A stretch of DNA of 23,902 bases from JASFRS01 sp050114795 (GTDB taxonomy: Bacteria > Pseudomonadota > Alphaproteobacteria > Sphingomonadales > CAKZYD01): contig JASFRS010000011.1 in NCBI GenBank assembly GCA_050114795.1, forward strand, positions 1-23,902, read 5' to 3'. Position 1 is the first letter of the stretch. Each line of letters opens with the position of its first letter. The position numbers were made by a program, and so were the translations under genes. Positions 13,196 through 22,178 of the stretch are shown here, piece after piece. The notes under the pieces were generated by a model. It worked only from the letters and a program-made list of their open reading frames with translations. It searched no databases and was not told the origin of the DNA.

Positions 13196-15664
13196 TTACA
13201 CGTCTAGATTTGCCACGCGTAGTGCGTTGTCTTGAATGAATTCACGGCGCGGCTCGACCACGTCCCCCATCAGTTTGGTGAACATTTCATCAGCCGTATC
13301 TGCCTGTTCGACCTTCACTTGCAGAAGCGAGCGCACATTCGGGTCCAAAGTTGTTTCCCAAAGCTGACCCGGGTTCATTTCACCCAGACCCTTATAGCGC
13401 GAAATGGACTGGCCTTTGCGCCCTGCGGCTAAAACGCCACTCAGCAGATCGCTGGGACGATGGACTTCTTCCGTTATTTCTTTCCGAGTCAAAACAGCCG
13501 GATTTTGGAAATATGGCATGATGGTTTTGGCAATCTCATCAAGCTTCCGTGCTTCAGCCGAGCCGACAAGGGCGCGGTCAATTTCAAACACATCTTTTAC
13601 GCCACGCAATATACGAGAGATCTGATAACCGCCATTCTCATCAGCCTTTGCGGTCCAACCCCCAGTTTCGTCCGCGCCCTCGCGGTCTTTTGGCATGGCG
13701 CCGGGTCTATTCAACCGCACGGCCATAGCCTCAGCAGCTTTTTCACGCATATTTAAATCGGTGCTTGCAGCTTCACCAAGACCTCCAACCATAGCCAGTT
13801 CTTCAATGAACAGACGATCATAGCGTTGGGGTACATTATCAAATACCATGCGCATATGCCGTGCTGTGTTGATCAAGGACCGTAAATCTTCACCACTGTG
13901 CTGTTCGCCGTCCGCCGATAAGACCAAATCACTGATACCCATATCAATGAGATAGCTTTCCAGCGCCGCCATATCTTTCAAATAGACCTCAGATTTGCCA
14001 CGGGCCACTTTGAACAAGGGTGGCTGCGCAATATAGAGATAGCCGTTTTCAATCAATTCCGGCATTTGGCGATAGAAGAACGTCAGCAGCAATGTTCGAA
14101 TATGCGCACCATCAACGTCGGCGTCAGTCATGATGATGATTTTATGGTAGCGGAGCTTTGAGATATCAAAGTCTTCACGGCCAATGCCTGTGCCTAGCGC
14201 CGTAATCATCGTGCCAATCTCATTCGAAGACAGCATGCGGTCAAAACGTGCGCGCTCCACATTCAAAATCTTACCCCGTAAAGGCAAGATGGCTTGAAAT
14301 GCGCGATCCCGGCCTTGTTTGGCGGAACCACCGGCGGAGTCGCCCTCCACCAGGAACAGTTCAGATTTAGCCGGGTCGCGTTCCTGACAATCCGCCAATT
14401 TACCGGGCAAGCTGGAGATATCCAAGGCCCCTTTGCGCCTTGTCAGCTCCCGTGCTTTCCGTGCGGCTTCGCGAGCAACGGCGGCATCAATAATCTTCAT
14501 AATGACAGATTTGGCGGCAGCCGGATTTTCTTCAAACCACTGGTTCAACCGGTCGCCCATGACACTTTCAACAGCAGGACGAACTTCTGAAGACACCAAT
14601 TTATCTTTGGTTTGGGATGAGAATTTCGGATCCGGGACTTTAACAGAAACAACAGCCGTCAACCCTTCCCGCGCATCATCACCGGTTAAGGAGACTTTCT
14701 CTTTTTTACCAAGACCTGTCGCTGTCACATAATTATTGATGGTTCGGGTCAACGCCGCGCGAAAAGCTGCCAAGTGAGTACCGCCGTCGCGTTGTGGGAT
14801 GTTATTGGTAAAGCAATGGACATTCTCATGATAGCTGTCATTCCACTGCATCGAAACTTCTACAACAATGCCGTCTTTTTCACCCAACATTGTAATAGGT
14901 TCAGGGATTTGAGAGGCTTTGGTGCGGTCGAGATATTTGACGAATTCGGTAATACCGCCTTCATAATAAAGCTCGACGGATTTTTCCTCCACATGGCGCG
15001 TATCGGTGACGACAACCCGTACGCCGGAGTTCAAAAAGGCCAGCTCCCGGAAGCGATGGACCAGACGTTCAAAGTCAAATTCAACGATTTTGAATGTTTC
15101 AGGTGACGGCAGGAAAGTCACCCGTGTTCCGGTTTGGCCCTCAGCATCACCGACGACTTCCAAATCGCCTTCGGGTACGCCATGGACAAAGCGCATATAA
15201 TGCTCTTTACCGCCGCGCCAAATACGCAGTTCCAGCCATTCGGACAAGGCATTCACAACGGACACGCCCACACCATGGAGACCGCCTGAAACCTTATAGC
15301 TGTTCTGGTCAAATTTTCCGCCGGCGTGAAGCTGGGTCATAATGACCTGCGCTGCGGAAACGCCTTCTTCGCCGTGGATATCCGTTGGAATCCCGCGGCC
15401 ATTATCCGTCACAGTAACGGAACCATCGGCGTTTAAAATCACATCTACCCGGTCGCAATAGCCGGCCAAGCTTTCATCAATGGCGTTATCGGTCACCTCA
15501 AACACCATATGGTGGAGACCGGAGCCGTCTTCGGTGTCGCCGATATACATGCCGGGGCGTTTGCGAACTGCGTCCAAGCCTTTCAGGACTTTAATGCTGT
15601 CCGCGCCATATTCCGCAGCGGCTTCATGCTTGTCACTTGAGGCTTGTGTGTTTTCGTCACTCAT
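13196..15664 (-). CDS. gyrB: DNA gyrase subunit B
   Basis: ATPase subunit of the type II topoisomerase that introduces negative supercoils. From the ATG at 15664 it has 822 residues, usual for the class. In order: the GHKL ATPase (GMYIGD at about 39-44, EVTDNAIDE at 56-64, GGLHGVGVSVVNALS), the transducer domain, the Toprim domain with EGDSAGG (440-446) and MTDADVDGAH (513-521), and the C-terminal YKGLGEMNPGQLWETTLDP that binds GyrA. The start has AGGA eight bases upstream and lies 10 bases after the recF stop; an in-frame ATG at 15709 would overlap recF and add an atypical lysine-rich N-terminus. Confidence 0.97.
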   Translation of the reverse strand: MSDENTQASSDKHEAAAEYGADSIKVLKGLDAVRKRPGMYIGDTEDGSGLHHMVFEVTDNAIDESLAGYCDRVDVILNADGSVTVTDNGRGIPTDIHGEEGVSAAQVIMTQLHAGGKFDQNSYKVSGGLHGVGVSVVNALSEWLELRIWRGGKEHYMRFVHGVPEGDLEVVGDAEGQTGTRVTFLPSPETFKIVEFDFERLVHRFRELAFLNSGVRVVVTDTRHVEEKSVELYYEGGITEFVKYLDRTKASQIPEPITMLGEKDGIVVEVSMQWNDSYHENVHCFTNNIPQRDGGTHLAAFRAALTRTINNYVTATGLGKKEKVSLTGDDAREGLTAVVSVKVPDPKFSSQTKDKLVSSEVRPAVESVMGDRLNQWFEENPAAAKSVIMKIIDAAVAREAARKARELTRRKGALDISSLPGKLADCQERDPAKSELFLVEGDSAGGSAKQGRDRAFQAILPLRGKILNVERARFDRMLSSNEIGTMITALGTGIGREDFDISKLRYHKIIIMTDADVDGAHIRTLLLTFFYRQMPELIENGYLYIAQPPLFKVARGKSEVYLKDMAALESYLIDMGISDLVLSADGEQHSGEDLRSLINTARHMRMVFDNVPQRYDRLFIEELAMVGGLGEAASTDLNMREKAAEAMAVRLNRPGAMPKDREGADETGGWTAKADENGGYQISRILRGVKDVFEIDRALVGSAEARKLDEIAKTIMPYFQNPAVLTRKEITEEVHRPSDLLSGVLAAGRKGQSISRYKGLGEMNPGQLWETTLDPNVRSLLQVKVEQADTADEMFTKLMGDVVEPRREFIQDNALRVANLDV

Positions 15665-15674
15665 GTCCAAAGTC

Positions 15675-16808
15675 CTAGTTCGTACTTTTTTGGTTTTGTT
15701 TTGGGCCATTCAACTGGCCATCAAATACAGTAAAAAATTGTGCCCGACCACGCAGTGCTTCAAACATCTCCGCATCCGTACCGGTCAACCAGCATTGGGC
15801 GTCTAAATCCACCAATTGGTCGAATAATGCGGCCCGGCGCAGCCGATCCAAATGGGCCGCAACTTCATCCAGAAGGAGAATAGGGGCGCGGCCGCTTAAA
15901 GTCTTTGCTAATTCTGCATGGGCTAAAATCAGGCCAATCAATAGGGCTTTTTGTTCACCGGTTGAACAATTTTCCGCTGCCATGGATTTCGCGCTGTGGG
16001 TCACCAGCAAATCTGTGCGATGCGGCCCCTGTAAAGCCCGCCCGGCGGCTGCATCGCGGGGGCGGTTGCGCGCCAAACGTTCACGAAAGACATCTTCAGC
16101 GCGGGTGGCACTCATTTCTGCCAAATCCTGCTCCACGTCCCCATCTAGGGCCAGTAAGGCTTTAGGGAAAGCACCTTCCACGCTGTTTTCAATATGACTG
16201 ACCAGATTAGCAAGCAGGTCGCGGCGGGTGGCGGCAATCGCCACGCCATGTTCCGCCATTTGCGCTTCCAAAGCATTCGCCCAGCTTGGGTTGGTATTTA
16301 CGCCTGTTTCAAGCAACGCATTGCGTTCCCGCATCACTTTTTCATAGGCATTCACACTGCGCCCATGGCCAGGATGCAGGATAAGCGCCAAACGGTCTAA
16401 AAACCGTCGCCGTCCGGATGCTGCATCCAGGAACAGACGGTCCATGGCAGGCGTTAGCCAGCCAAGGGAAATATATTCACTCAACACGCCAGGGCCGCTT
16501 GCCGCCGCGCCATCCACATGGACCACTCGGCGTTCAGACCCATCGCCGGCCACACTCGTACCCAGCATGACTTCGCCGTCCGCATCAGACACGCGGGCAG
16601 CTACAGCCCACGGGCTGCTGGTCTTTTGATTAGTAAGCTCATTAAGTGGCGCACGGCGTAATCCACGGCCCGGGGCCAGCATGGATAAGGCTTCCAGCAC
16701 ATTGGTTTTGCCAGTGCCATTAGCTCCGGTTAAAACCACCGGGTCCGTGCTTAATTCAGCGCTTGCGCTCTCATAACTGCGGAAATTGGTTAAAACCAGC
16801 CGCACCAC
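15675..16808 (-). CDS. recF: DNA replication and repair protein RecF
   Basis: SMC-like ATPase that with RecO and RecR loads RecA on gapped DNA. Walker A is GANGTGKT (residues 28-35 of this frame), the ABC signature is CSTGEQKALL, and Walker B is ILLLDEVAAHLD. The family N-terminus VRLVLTNFRSYESA follows directly after the GTG at 16808. That GTG has no ribosome-binding site. In the same open frame 57 bases further upstream, a CTG at 16865 is preceded by GAGGAG at a spacing of six, which would add 19 residues. The true start is therefore uncertain. It lies between dnaN and gyrB as in many bacteria. Confidence 0.93.
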   Translation of the reverse strand: MVRLVLTNFRSYESASAELSTDPVVLTGANGTGKTNVLEALSMLAPGRGLRRAPLNELTNQKTSSPWAVAARVSDADGEVMLGTSVAGDGSERRVVHVDGAAASGPGVLSEYISLGWLTPAMDRLFLDAASGRRRFLDRLALILHPGHGRSVNAYEKVMRERNALLETGVNTNPSWANALEAQMAEHGVAIAATRRDLLANLVSHIENSVEGAFPKALLALDGDVEQDLAEMSATRAEDVFRERLARNRPRDAAAGRALQGPHRTDLLVTHSAKSMAAENCSTGEQKALLIGLILAHAELAKTLSGRAPILLLDEVAAHLDRLRRAALFDQLVDLDAQCWLTGTDAEMFEALRGRAQFFTVFDGQLNGPKQNQKSTN

Positions 16809-16903
16809 GCCAATACGCTGGCGTGCGTCTGTTTGAGCTATGCTATGTGTGACGGGACTGTTCAGTCTCGCCTCCTCACTTCAGCGCCAAAAACGCAACT
16901 TGG

Positions 16904-18019
16904 TTACACCCGCATGGGCATGAGAACATAAAGCGCTGCTTCATCCGCGCTATCGCGCAGCAAAGTGGGCGAATTGCTATCCGCCAAATGCGCTTCGACG
17001 GTTTCGCCATCAATCTGGCTTAAAATATCATTCAAATAGCGAGAATTGAAACCAATATCGATTTGGTCTCCGCCGTAACTGACTTCCAATTCTTCCTCAG
17101 CCGTCCCGCTTTCCGGGTTGTGAACCGACAAAATCATGCGATTGTCGTTCAAACTCAGTTTGATAGCCTTGGTTTTGTCGGTCGCAACGGTGGCCACCCG
17201 GTCAACGCCTTCAGCGAATTCCTGCCGGCCTACAGATAGGATTTGACCATTGCTAGCTGGAATAACCCGCTGATAATCCGGGAAGGTCGCATCAATCAGC
17301 TTTGACGTCATCGTAGCAGACCCCGTCTGCACGCGGATTTTCGTATCCGACAGCGCCACATGCACATCACCTTCCGCTCCATCAAGAAGCTTGTGAATTT
17401 CACTCACAGCCTTGCGTGGGATGATCACACCAGGCATGCCTGTCACACCTTCAGGAGCTGGCAAATCCAGCTTCGCAAGACGGTGGCCGTCTGTCGCCAC
17501 AGCGCGCAGAAAACGGTCCCCTTCGACCTCTGCTGCATGCAGATAAATACCATTCAGATAATGGCGCGTTTCCTCGGTTGAAACAGCAAAACGCGTCTTT
17601 TCAATAAGGCGCTTCATGTCACTGGACGATAAGCTGAACCGATAAGGCAAATCACCTTCAGACAGGTGCGGGAAGTCTTCACGTGGCAATGTGGCCAGTG
17701 TGAAGCGGGACCGCCCAGCGGACAAATGCATACGCTCCCCATCCGCTAAATTCAGCGCGACTTGCGCGCCGTCAGGAAGTTTGCGGACGATATCAAATAA
17801 GGTATGCGCCGGCACGGTGGTTGCACCGCCTTGAGTGACTTCCGCTTCCGCCTCCTCCACCATGGATAGGTCCAAATCAGTTGCTGTTAAGCGAAGCTTT
17901 CCGCCTTCACCTTCAATCAGCACATTAGACAAAATGGGGATGGCGTTGCGCCGTTCGACAACACTTTGCACATGGGACAGGGCTTTCAGTAGAGCCCCTT
18001 TCTCAAGCGTGAGTTTCAT
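16904..18019 (-). CDS. dnaN: DNA polymerase III sliding clamp (beta subunit)
   Basis: Ring-shaped processivity clamp for DNA polymerase III, also a docking platform for repair proteins. It has 371 residues, the standard length. Recognisable parts are the N-terminal KALSHVQSVVERRNAIPILSN, LRAVATDGHRLA (about 167-178), TFPDYQRVIP, and the C-terminal ending LMPMRV. All three clamp domains are present. It is the first gene of the dnaN-recF-gyrB block; a 316-base gap lies upstream and dnaA is not adjacent. A gap of about 95 bases separates it from the recF GTG (38 from the CTG). Confidence 0.97.
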   Translation of the reverse strand: MKLTLEKGALLKALSHVQSVVERRNAIPILSNVLIEGEGGKLRLTATDLDLSMVEEAEAEVTQGGATTVPAHTLFDIVRKLPDGAQVALNLADGERMHLSAGRSRFTLATLPREDFPHLSEGDLPYRFSLSSSDMKRLIEKTRFAVSTEETRHYLNGIYLHAAEVEGDRFLRAVATDGHRLAKLDLPAPEGVTGMPGVIIPRKAVSEIHKLLDGAEGDVHVALSDTKIRVQTGSATMTSKLIDATFPDYQRVIPASNGQILSVGRQEFAEGVDRVATVATDKTKAIKLSLNDNRMILSVHNPESGTAEEELEVSYGGDQIDIGFNSRYLNDILSQIDGETVEAHLADSNSPTLLRDSADEAALYVLMPMRV

Positions 18020-18212
18020 ACCAGCCTAAACATCCTTTTTAAAGCGTATAAAGGCGCCTCATCCCTATACAGATACAGCGCCTTAATCTTAGGGGAATAA
18101 GATAAGCACCTTTGCCGGGAAATGGTAACAAAAACTGCATTTTTTAGGGTTTTTTTTGGCTCTAAACATTAAGTGCAGATATCTGTCTGCCTGGAAACCT
18201 AAGGAAGTAGAT

Positions 18213-18236
18213 ATGACCGTCAGTAATAGAGGTTAA
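18213..18236 (+). other. Seven-codon reading frame in a possible small plus-strand transcript
   Basis: AAGGAAG (18201-18207) is five bases before an ATG opening MTVSNRG and a TAA. About 45 bases on, the 17-pair hairpin with a T7 tail would end a plus-strand transcript. A weak promoter-like pair TTGGCT (18156-18161) and GATATC (18178-18183) lies upstream. Nothing on the plus strand follows, so this is not an attenuator of a downstream gene. If transcribed it would be an RNA of roughly 130 bases; a chance arrangement is quite possible. Confidence 0.2.
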
Positions 18237-18281
18237 AAAAACAAAGCTAAACCTCATGCTCTTACGCCCTATACCCTAAAT

Positions 18282-18320
18282 AAAAAACACCGGTGCTGAT
18301 TACAGCACCGGTGTTTTTTT
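18282..18320. terminator. Strong bidirectional terminator downstream of trxA
   Basis: AAAAAACACCGGTGCTG (18282-18298), loop ATTA, CAGCACCGGTGTTTTTT (18303-18319): 17 perfect pairs with T-runs on both strands (T7 on the plus strand). On the minus strand it sits 16 bases after the trxA stop and ends trxA. Confidence 0.95.
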
Positions 18321-18335
18321 AAAGCTAATCTAAAA

Positions 18336-18659
18336 TCAACCGAGATTGTCTTCGAGCCATTCAACGATTTTGGACTTTGGCAAGGCACCGACTTTAGTAG
18401 CTTGCACTTGGCCGTCTTTGAACAAAATCATTGTTGGAATGCCGCGCACGCCATAGCGGGTTGGGGCTTCGGGATTATGGTCGATATTCACTTTGGCAAC
18501 CGTTACGCGCTCACCCATTTCATCGGAAATTTCTTCCAAAGACGGGCCGATCTGACGGCAGGGGCCACACCATTCGGCCCAGAAATCAACCAGTACAGGT
18601 TTGCCAGCTTGGAGAACTTTATCTTGAAATTCGCTATCGCTGATTGCGATGGAAGCCAT
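18336..18659 (-). CDS. trxA: Thioredoxin
   Basis: Cytoplasmic disulfide reductase of 107 residues, the normal length. The active site is WAEWCGPCRQ with Cys31 and Cys34, the cis-proline is in GIPT (Pro75), and VDFWAEW forms the central strand. The ATG at 18659 has AAGGA eight to nine bases upstream. A longer frame opens further upstream, but it would run through the promoter at 18733-18761 and is not real. It follows addB-addA, an arrangement common in alphaproteobacteria, and has both its own promoter and terminator. A partner for reduction of MsrB and others. Confidence 0.97.
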   Translation of the reverse strand: MASIAISDSEFQDKVLQAGKPVLVDFWAEWCGPCRQIGPSLEEISDEMGERVTVAKVNIDHNPEAPTRYGVRGIPTMILFKDGQVQATKVGALPKSKIVEWLEDNLG

Positions 18660-18732
18660 AGGTTTATTCCTTTTATAAATTGGACGCGTCATCTTGTGTT
18701 TGAGAGCGTGCCGAAAATATCTTCGTTGCCGG

Positions 18733-18761
18733 AATGTAGGGTGAGTGGGGCTTAGCGTCAA
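18733..18761 (-). promoter_or_regulatory. trxA promoter (TTGACG-N17-TACATT)
   Basis: On the minus strand TTGACG (18756-18761) and TACATT (18733-18738) are separated by exactly 17 bases, close to consensus. Transcription would begin near 18726, giving a leader of about 65 bases before the trxA ATG. Confidence 0.65.
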
Positions 18762-18773
18762 GATGGCTCAGCA

Positions 18774-18789
18774 GTTCTAAATTGAGAAC
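18774..18789. repeat. Inverted repeat just upstream of the trxA promoter
   Basis: On the minus strand GTTCT-CAATTT-AGAAC (18774-18789) lies 12 bases before the -35 box and just past the addA stop. It contains the GTTC/GAAC words of alphaproteobacterial LexA sites, but as an inverted rather than the required direct repeat. It may be an activator site or a weak hairpin after addA. Confidence 0.25.
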
Positions 18790-18797
18790 AGTGTGTC

Positions 18798-21700
18798 CTA
18801 TACCCCTTTCGGCATATAGGGCCTCAAACTTTTTTCATTCAAGAGGTGAGCAGTCAGGCTACTGGTCCACAATAATACCCCTTCGACCCGTGCGTTCTTG
18901 TAGATACGGGATAGGACTGCATGATAAGCAGCCATTTGCTTCAGATAAGCCTTTGGAATTTCATGTATGTCCAAAGGTGCCGAGCGATTGGTTTTATAAT
19001 CGACAAACACGACCCGGTCGTCGCTAATTAACAATCGGTCGACTTGCCCCATAATGACTCTATCCCCGATGAGGCCGGTTAAGGGCGCTTCCGCCAAAGC
19101 CTCTGGTGAGAATATATCGCTAAATTTCGGGTCATTTAAAAGCCGCATCACATCAGCGATAAGCGCTCTCCGCCAAGCCTCACCAAAGTCCCCGGCCGCT
19201 TTTTCCAGATAAGCGCGGGCGTGAGTCTCACGCTGCTCGACTGGCATATCCGGGAGGCGTTCCAGTAATTTGTGGATAAGGCGCCCACGGCGATAAACAT
19301 CACCTTCACCCTGGGCAAGCGGGCTAAGCGCTGCAGGTCCTGCGTCTTCCAGCGACGGGGCCAGAGGGCGCGGTGGTGTGGCTTCAATCGGCGCGGGCTT
19401 TTCTGCCCATTTGGGCAGAGGCGGCGGGCTGAATGTCTTCTTCGCTTGACGATCTTTTTGAGCTTTGGTCCGCTGCGATGTTTCTATGATGCGGATATCA
19501 TCCTGCTCATACGCATCCAACCGGTCAAAGCCGTCGCTGACCATGTCATACCAGCAGCCCTCAGACCGTCCGCGCGTGTTTTCCCACCCGGTGACAATCA
19601 AACGGTCTTCTGCCCGGGTTAAAGCCACATATAGGAGCCTTTTGGTTTCTGCCAAAGTCTCCGCTTCACGCTGGGCTTTGGCCTCACCCACCGGGCCGAT
19701 AGCGTCGGTTTTGCGTTTATACCATAAGGGAATTTCACGCCCGTCTTGGGTTTCAAGTTTCAATAAAGGTGCGTCGTCTTTGGGCATCTGACAGCTATCG
19801 GGTAAAAACACCACAGGGGCCTGTAACCCTTTCGACCCATGAACAGTCATGATGCGAACGGCGTTTCCTGTTTGCTCAGCATCACGTTTCACTTCAGATG
19901 CGTGGGCATGAATCCAATGTAGGAAGCCGTCCAAAGACGGGCAGTGGTTGATTTCGAAATTCAAAGCCTGATTAAGCAGTTCATCAATGGCTTCTTCCGC
20001 CTCACGGCCTAAACGTGCCAGCAGGCTTCGACGCCCCCCGCGTTCATTGAGAATATATTCGAGAAACTCAAATGGCGGCGTGAAATCAGCGCGGGCCAAT
20101 ATGTCCGTCAGGAACCGCCTGGCACGCTCAAGTCGTTCATTATTTTTGGCTTTCTCACGCAGGGTGCGCCAAAGATTATGGCGGCGCTTATGAGAAAGCT
20201 CAAAAAGCGTTTCCTCATCGACGCCAATGAAAGGTCCTTTAAGTACACAGGCCAGGTTCAAATCATCTTCGGGCAAAACAGCGAATTGGAGCAGTGCCAA
20301 TAAATCCTCAACCGCGATGGGTGAGAGCAAATCAAAACGGTCAATACCGGCGACAGCCACCTGCCTTGCCTTTAATGCGCGAACCAATAAATCAACGAAA
20401 GCCGTCCTGCGGCGCACAAGCACCATGATATCCCCGGCCTGAATAGTGCGGTCGCGCGCTGGCAGCGGTTCCTTATCAATCCAATGCGCTATTGTGTCGG
20501 CTATTTTATTGGCCAGTACAGCTTGCGGGTCTTCACCACTGATAGCTTCAATGGGTGGTTCCCAGACATCTGGCTCTTCACCAGGCGTGGGTTTGATGGT
20601 TGGCCATAATTCCACACGTCCAGCATGGCCATTACGGTGCGGCCGGTGTTTGATTTGGCGTTCTGAAAAAGACAGACCCTTGGCAGCATCGCCGTCAAAA
20701 ACTGCATCAACCAAGCCTAGAACAGCGTCCGTGCTTCTAAAGGACAGGTCGAGTGGCACGGTTTCAAATATCTGCCCGGCTTGTTTCACCGCACGGGTGA
20801 AATGAGTTTGATAATGGTCGAATAATCTGGGTGCCGCGCGTTGGAAGCCATAGATGGATTGTTTGACATCGCCCACAGCAAAGATGCTGCGTTCCTGGGG
20901 TTTTGCCCCTTCGCCTGCGAAAAAATCCCCGGTAAGGGCTTGAATGACTTGCCATTGTTCCGGGTTAGTGTCCTGGGCTTCATCAATCAAAATATGGTCG
21001 ATACCGCCGTCCAATTTATACAGCACCCAAGCCGCCATATCGCGTTCTGTCAGCAGTTCTGCCGTTTTGGCAATCAAGTCATCGTAATCCGCCAGGCCCA
21101 AGCGCTGTTTGGTCGCATCAAATCCTTGAGACAGGGCCAGGCCGACTTGAAGCAATGCGCTTGACCGTGTGGCAAATTCAATCAAAGCAAGGCGCTGTTG
21201 CGCCATTTCCAGCCGCTGTGCCTCCTCAAATAGAATATCCAGGAGTTGCGGGTCAGCCTCACAGGGTTTCTTTGTAGCCAAGCGGGCAAAGGGCTTTCCA
21301 TCCCCCGTTAGAAATGCGCGGCAATAGTCGTTGAAGGTCTCAATACGCACGTCTTCATCAAAGGCTAACCAGTTTGCAATGCGTTCACCGCGCGCAACAT
21401 CTGTCTTGGTGCCTGTAACCAAGGCTTGCACAGCACGTTGTAGCGCCTGTTCATTCGCATTTTTACACGCGGCTTTAACAACATCAGCGGCGCTTTCTTC
21501 AAGCGGGAGGCCCAGCACATGTTTGATTGCGGACGTGACGCCTTCATTCCCCAGCGGGCGCAGGCGGGACAGCAAGACACGTTCCCGGATTAAGGCCGCC
21601 ATTAACGCGTTAAACTGACTTTCCCCAGCCAATGTCACCACCAAGGCCAAAGCCGCGTTTAACGGACTGCCTTCATGGCTTTTGACATTGGCCATTAAAT

Positions 21701-22178
21701 CATCGCGTGTTGCGCTTAGAATTTCGTCCTGCGTGCGTTCATCCATCACTTTGAACTGCGGCGGAAGCCCAGATTCTACGGGGAAGCGGCCCAGCAATGA
21801 CTGACAAAAAGCATGAATGGTCTGAATATTCAGACCCTGGGGTAAGTCCAGGACGCGGGCGAACAGCTTTCTTGCCCGCTGAACATCTTCTTTAGAGGGG
21901 CGTGTGCCGCTAAGCGCCTCAATCTCCGCCACCAATATGGCCGGGTCCATGATAGCCCAGGCTCCTAATCGGTCCAAAATCCGATTGGCCATTTCAGCCG
22001 CGGCGGCCTTGGTGAAGGTCAGCGCCAAAATACGGTCCGGTGCTGTGCCTGAAAGTAACAGGTTCAACATGCGTGCTGTTAACACATGCGTCTTACCTGT
22101 ACCCGCAGACGCCTCCACCCAGGCGGAGGCTTTGGGATTTGCAGCGCGGCTTTGTTCAGGGGTGAGTTTCTGGCTCAT
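18798..22178 (-). CDS. addA: Double-strand break repair helicase-nuclease AddA
   Basis: UvrD-type helicase and nuclease subunit of AddAB, which resects broken DNA ends for RecA. It has 1126 residues from the ATG at 22178. Helicase motifs in order: Walker A ASAGTGKT (23-30), LALTFTKAAAAEM, ILIDEAQDTNPEQW, VGDVKQSIYGFQRA, LDLSFRSTDAV, IMTVHGSKGLQAPVVFLPD, and LLYVALTRAEDRLIV. The C-terminal RecB-type nuclease has Asp1047 (GQVDRLL), then Asp1060 and Lys1062 (VDYKTNRS), so both activities should be intact. The start has GGAGGA seven bases upstream and overlaps the addB stop as ATGA (22175-22178). Confidence 0.96.
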   Translation of the reverse strand: MSQKLTPEQSRAANPKASAWVEASAGTGKTHVLTARMLNLLLSGTAPDRILALTFTKAAAAEMANRILDRLGAWAIMDPAILVAEIEALSGTRPSKEDVQRARKLFARVLDLPQGLNIQTIHAFCQSLLGRFPVESGLPPQFKVMDERTQDEILSATRDDLMANVKSHEGSPLNAALALVVTLAGESQFNALMAALIRERVLLSRLRPLGNEGVTSAIKHVLGLPLEESAADVVKAACKNANEQALQRAVQALVTGTKTDVARGERIANWLAFDEDVRIETFNDYCRAFLTGDGKPFARLATKKPCEADPQLLDILFEEAQRLEMAQQRLALIEFATRSSALLQVGLALSQGFDATKQRLGLADYDDLIAKTAELLTERDMAAWVLYKLDGGIDHILIDEAQDTNPEQWQVIQALTGDFFAGEGAKPQERSIFAVGDVKQSIYGFQRAAPRLFDHYQTHFTRAVKQAGQIFETVPLDLSFRSTDAVLGLVDAVFDGDAAKGLSFSERQIKHRPHRNGHAGRVELWPTIKPTPGEEPDVWEPPIEAISGEDPQAVLANKIADTIAHWIDKEPLPARDRTIQAGDIMVLVRRRTAFVDLLVRALKARQVAVAGIDRFDLLSPIAVEDLLALLQFAVLPEDDLNLACVLKGPFIGVDEETLFELSHKRRHNLWRTLREKAKNNERLERARRFLTDILARADFTPPFEFLEYILNERGGRRSLLARLGREAEEAIDELLNQALNFEINHCPSLDGFLHWIHAHASEVKRDAEQTGNAVRIMTVHGSKGLQAPVVFLPDSCQMPKDDAPLLKLETQDGREIPLWYKRKTDAIGPVGEAKAQREAETLAETKRLLYVALTRAEDRLIVTGWENTRGRSEGCWYDMVSDGFDRLDAYEQDDIRIIETSQRTKAQKDRQAKKTFSPPPLPKWAEKPAPIEATPPRPLAPSLEDAGPAALSPLAQGEGDVYRRGRLIHKLLERLPDMPVEQRETHARAYLEKAAGDFGEAWRRALIADVMRLLNDPKFSDIFSPEALAEAPLTGLIGDRVIMGQVDRLLISDDRVVFVDYKTNRSAPLDIHEIPKAYLKQMAAYHAVLSRIYKNARVEGVLLWTSSLTAHLLNEKSLRPYMPKGV

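Larger units (their letters stand above)
18020..18335. other. Gap between dnaN and trxA: no clear protein gene
   Basis: These 316 bases hold no convincing protein gene of normal size. The trxA terminator is at 18282-18320. The dnaN promoter must lie here on the minus strand, but I see no pair of boxes good enough to claim. A perfect ten-base palindrome CAGATATCTG is at 18176-18185. I find no DnaA box (TTATNCACA) and no TTAA-N7-TTAA CtrA site, so this does not look like a replication origin. On the plus strand a seven-codon reading frame with a good ribosome-binding site is followed by the terminator (see separate entry). Confidence 0.6.

Noticed and set aside
15665..15709. Earlier gyrB start at 15709 overlapping recF
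   Set aside because: It overlaps the end of recF by 35 bases and adds a lysine-rich stretch not typical of GyrB; the ATG at 15664 has AGGA at the right distance.
18020..18335. Replication origin upstream of dnaN
   Set aside because: I find no DnaA boxes, no AT-rich unwinding repeats and no CtrA sites, and dnaA is not adjacent.
18660..18761. Longer trxA frame starting at 18761
   Set aside because: It would run through a near-consensus promoter, and the family N-terminus fits the ATG at 18659.
18774..18789. LexA box upstream of trxA
   Set aside because: Alphaproteobacterial LexA sites are direct repeats (GTTC-N7-GTTC); this is an inverted repeat with a different spacing.
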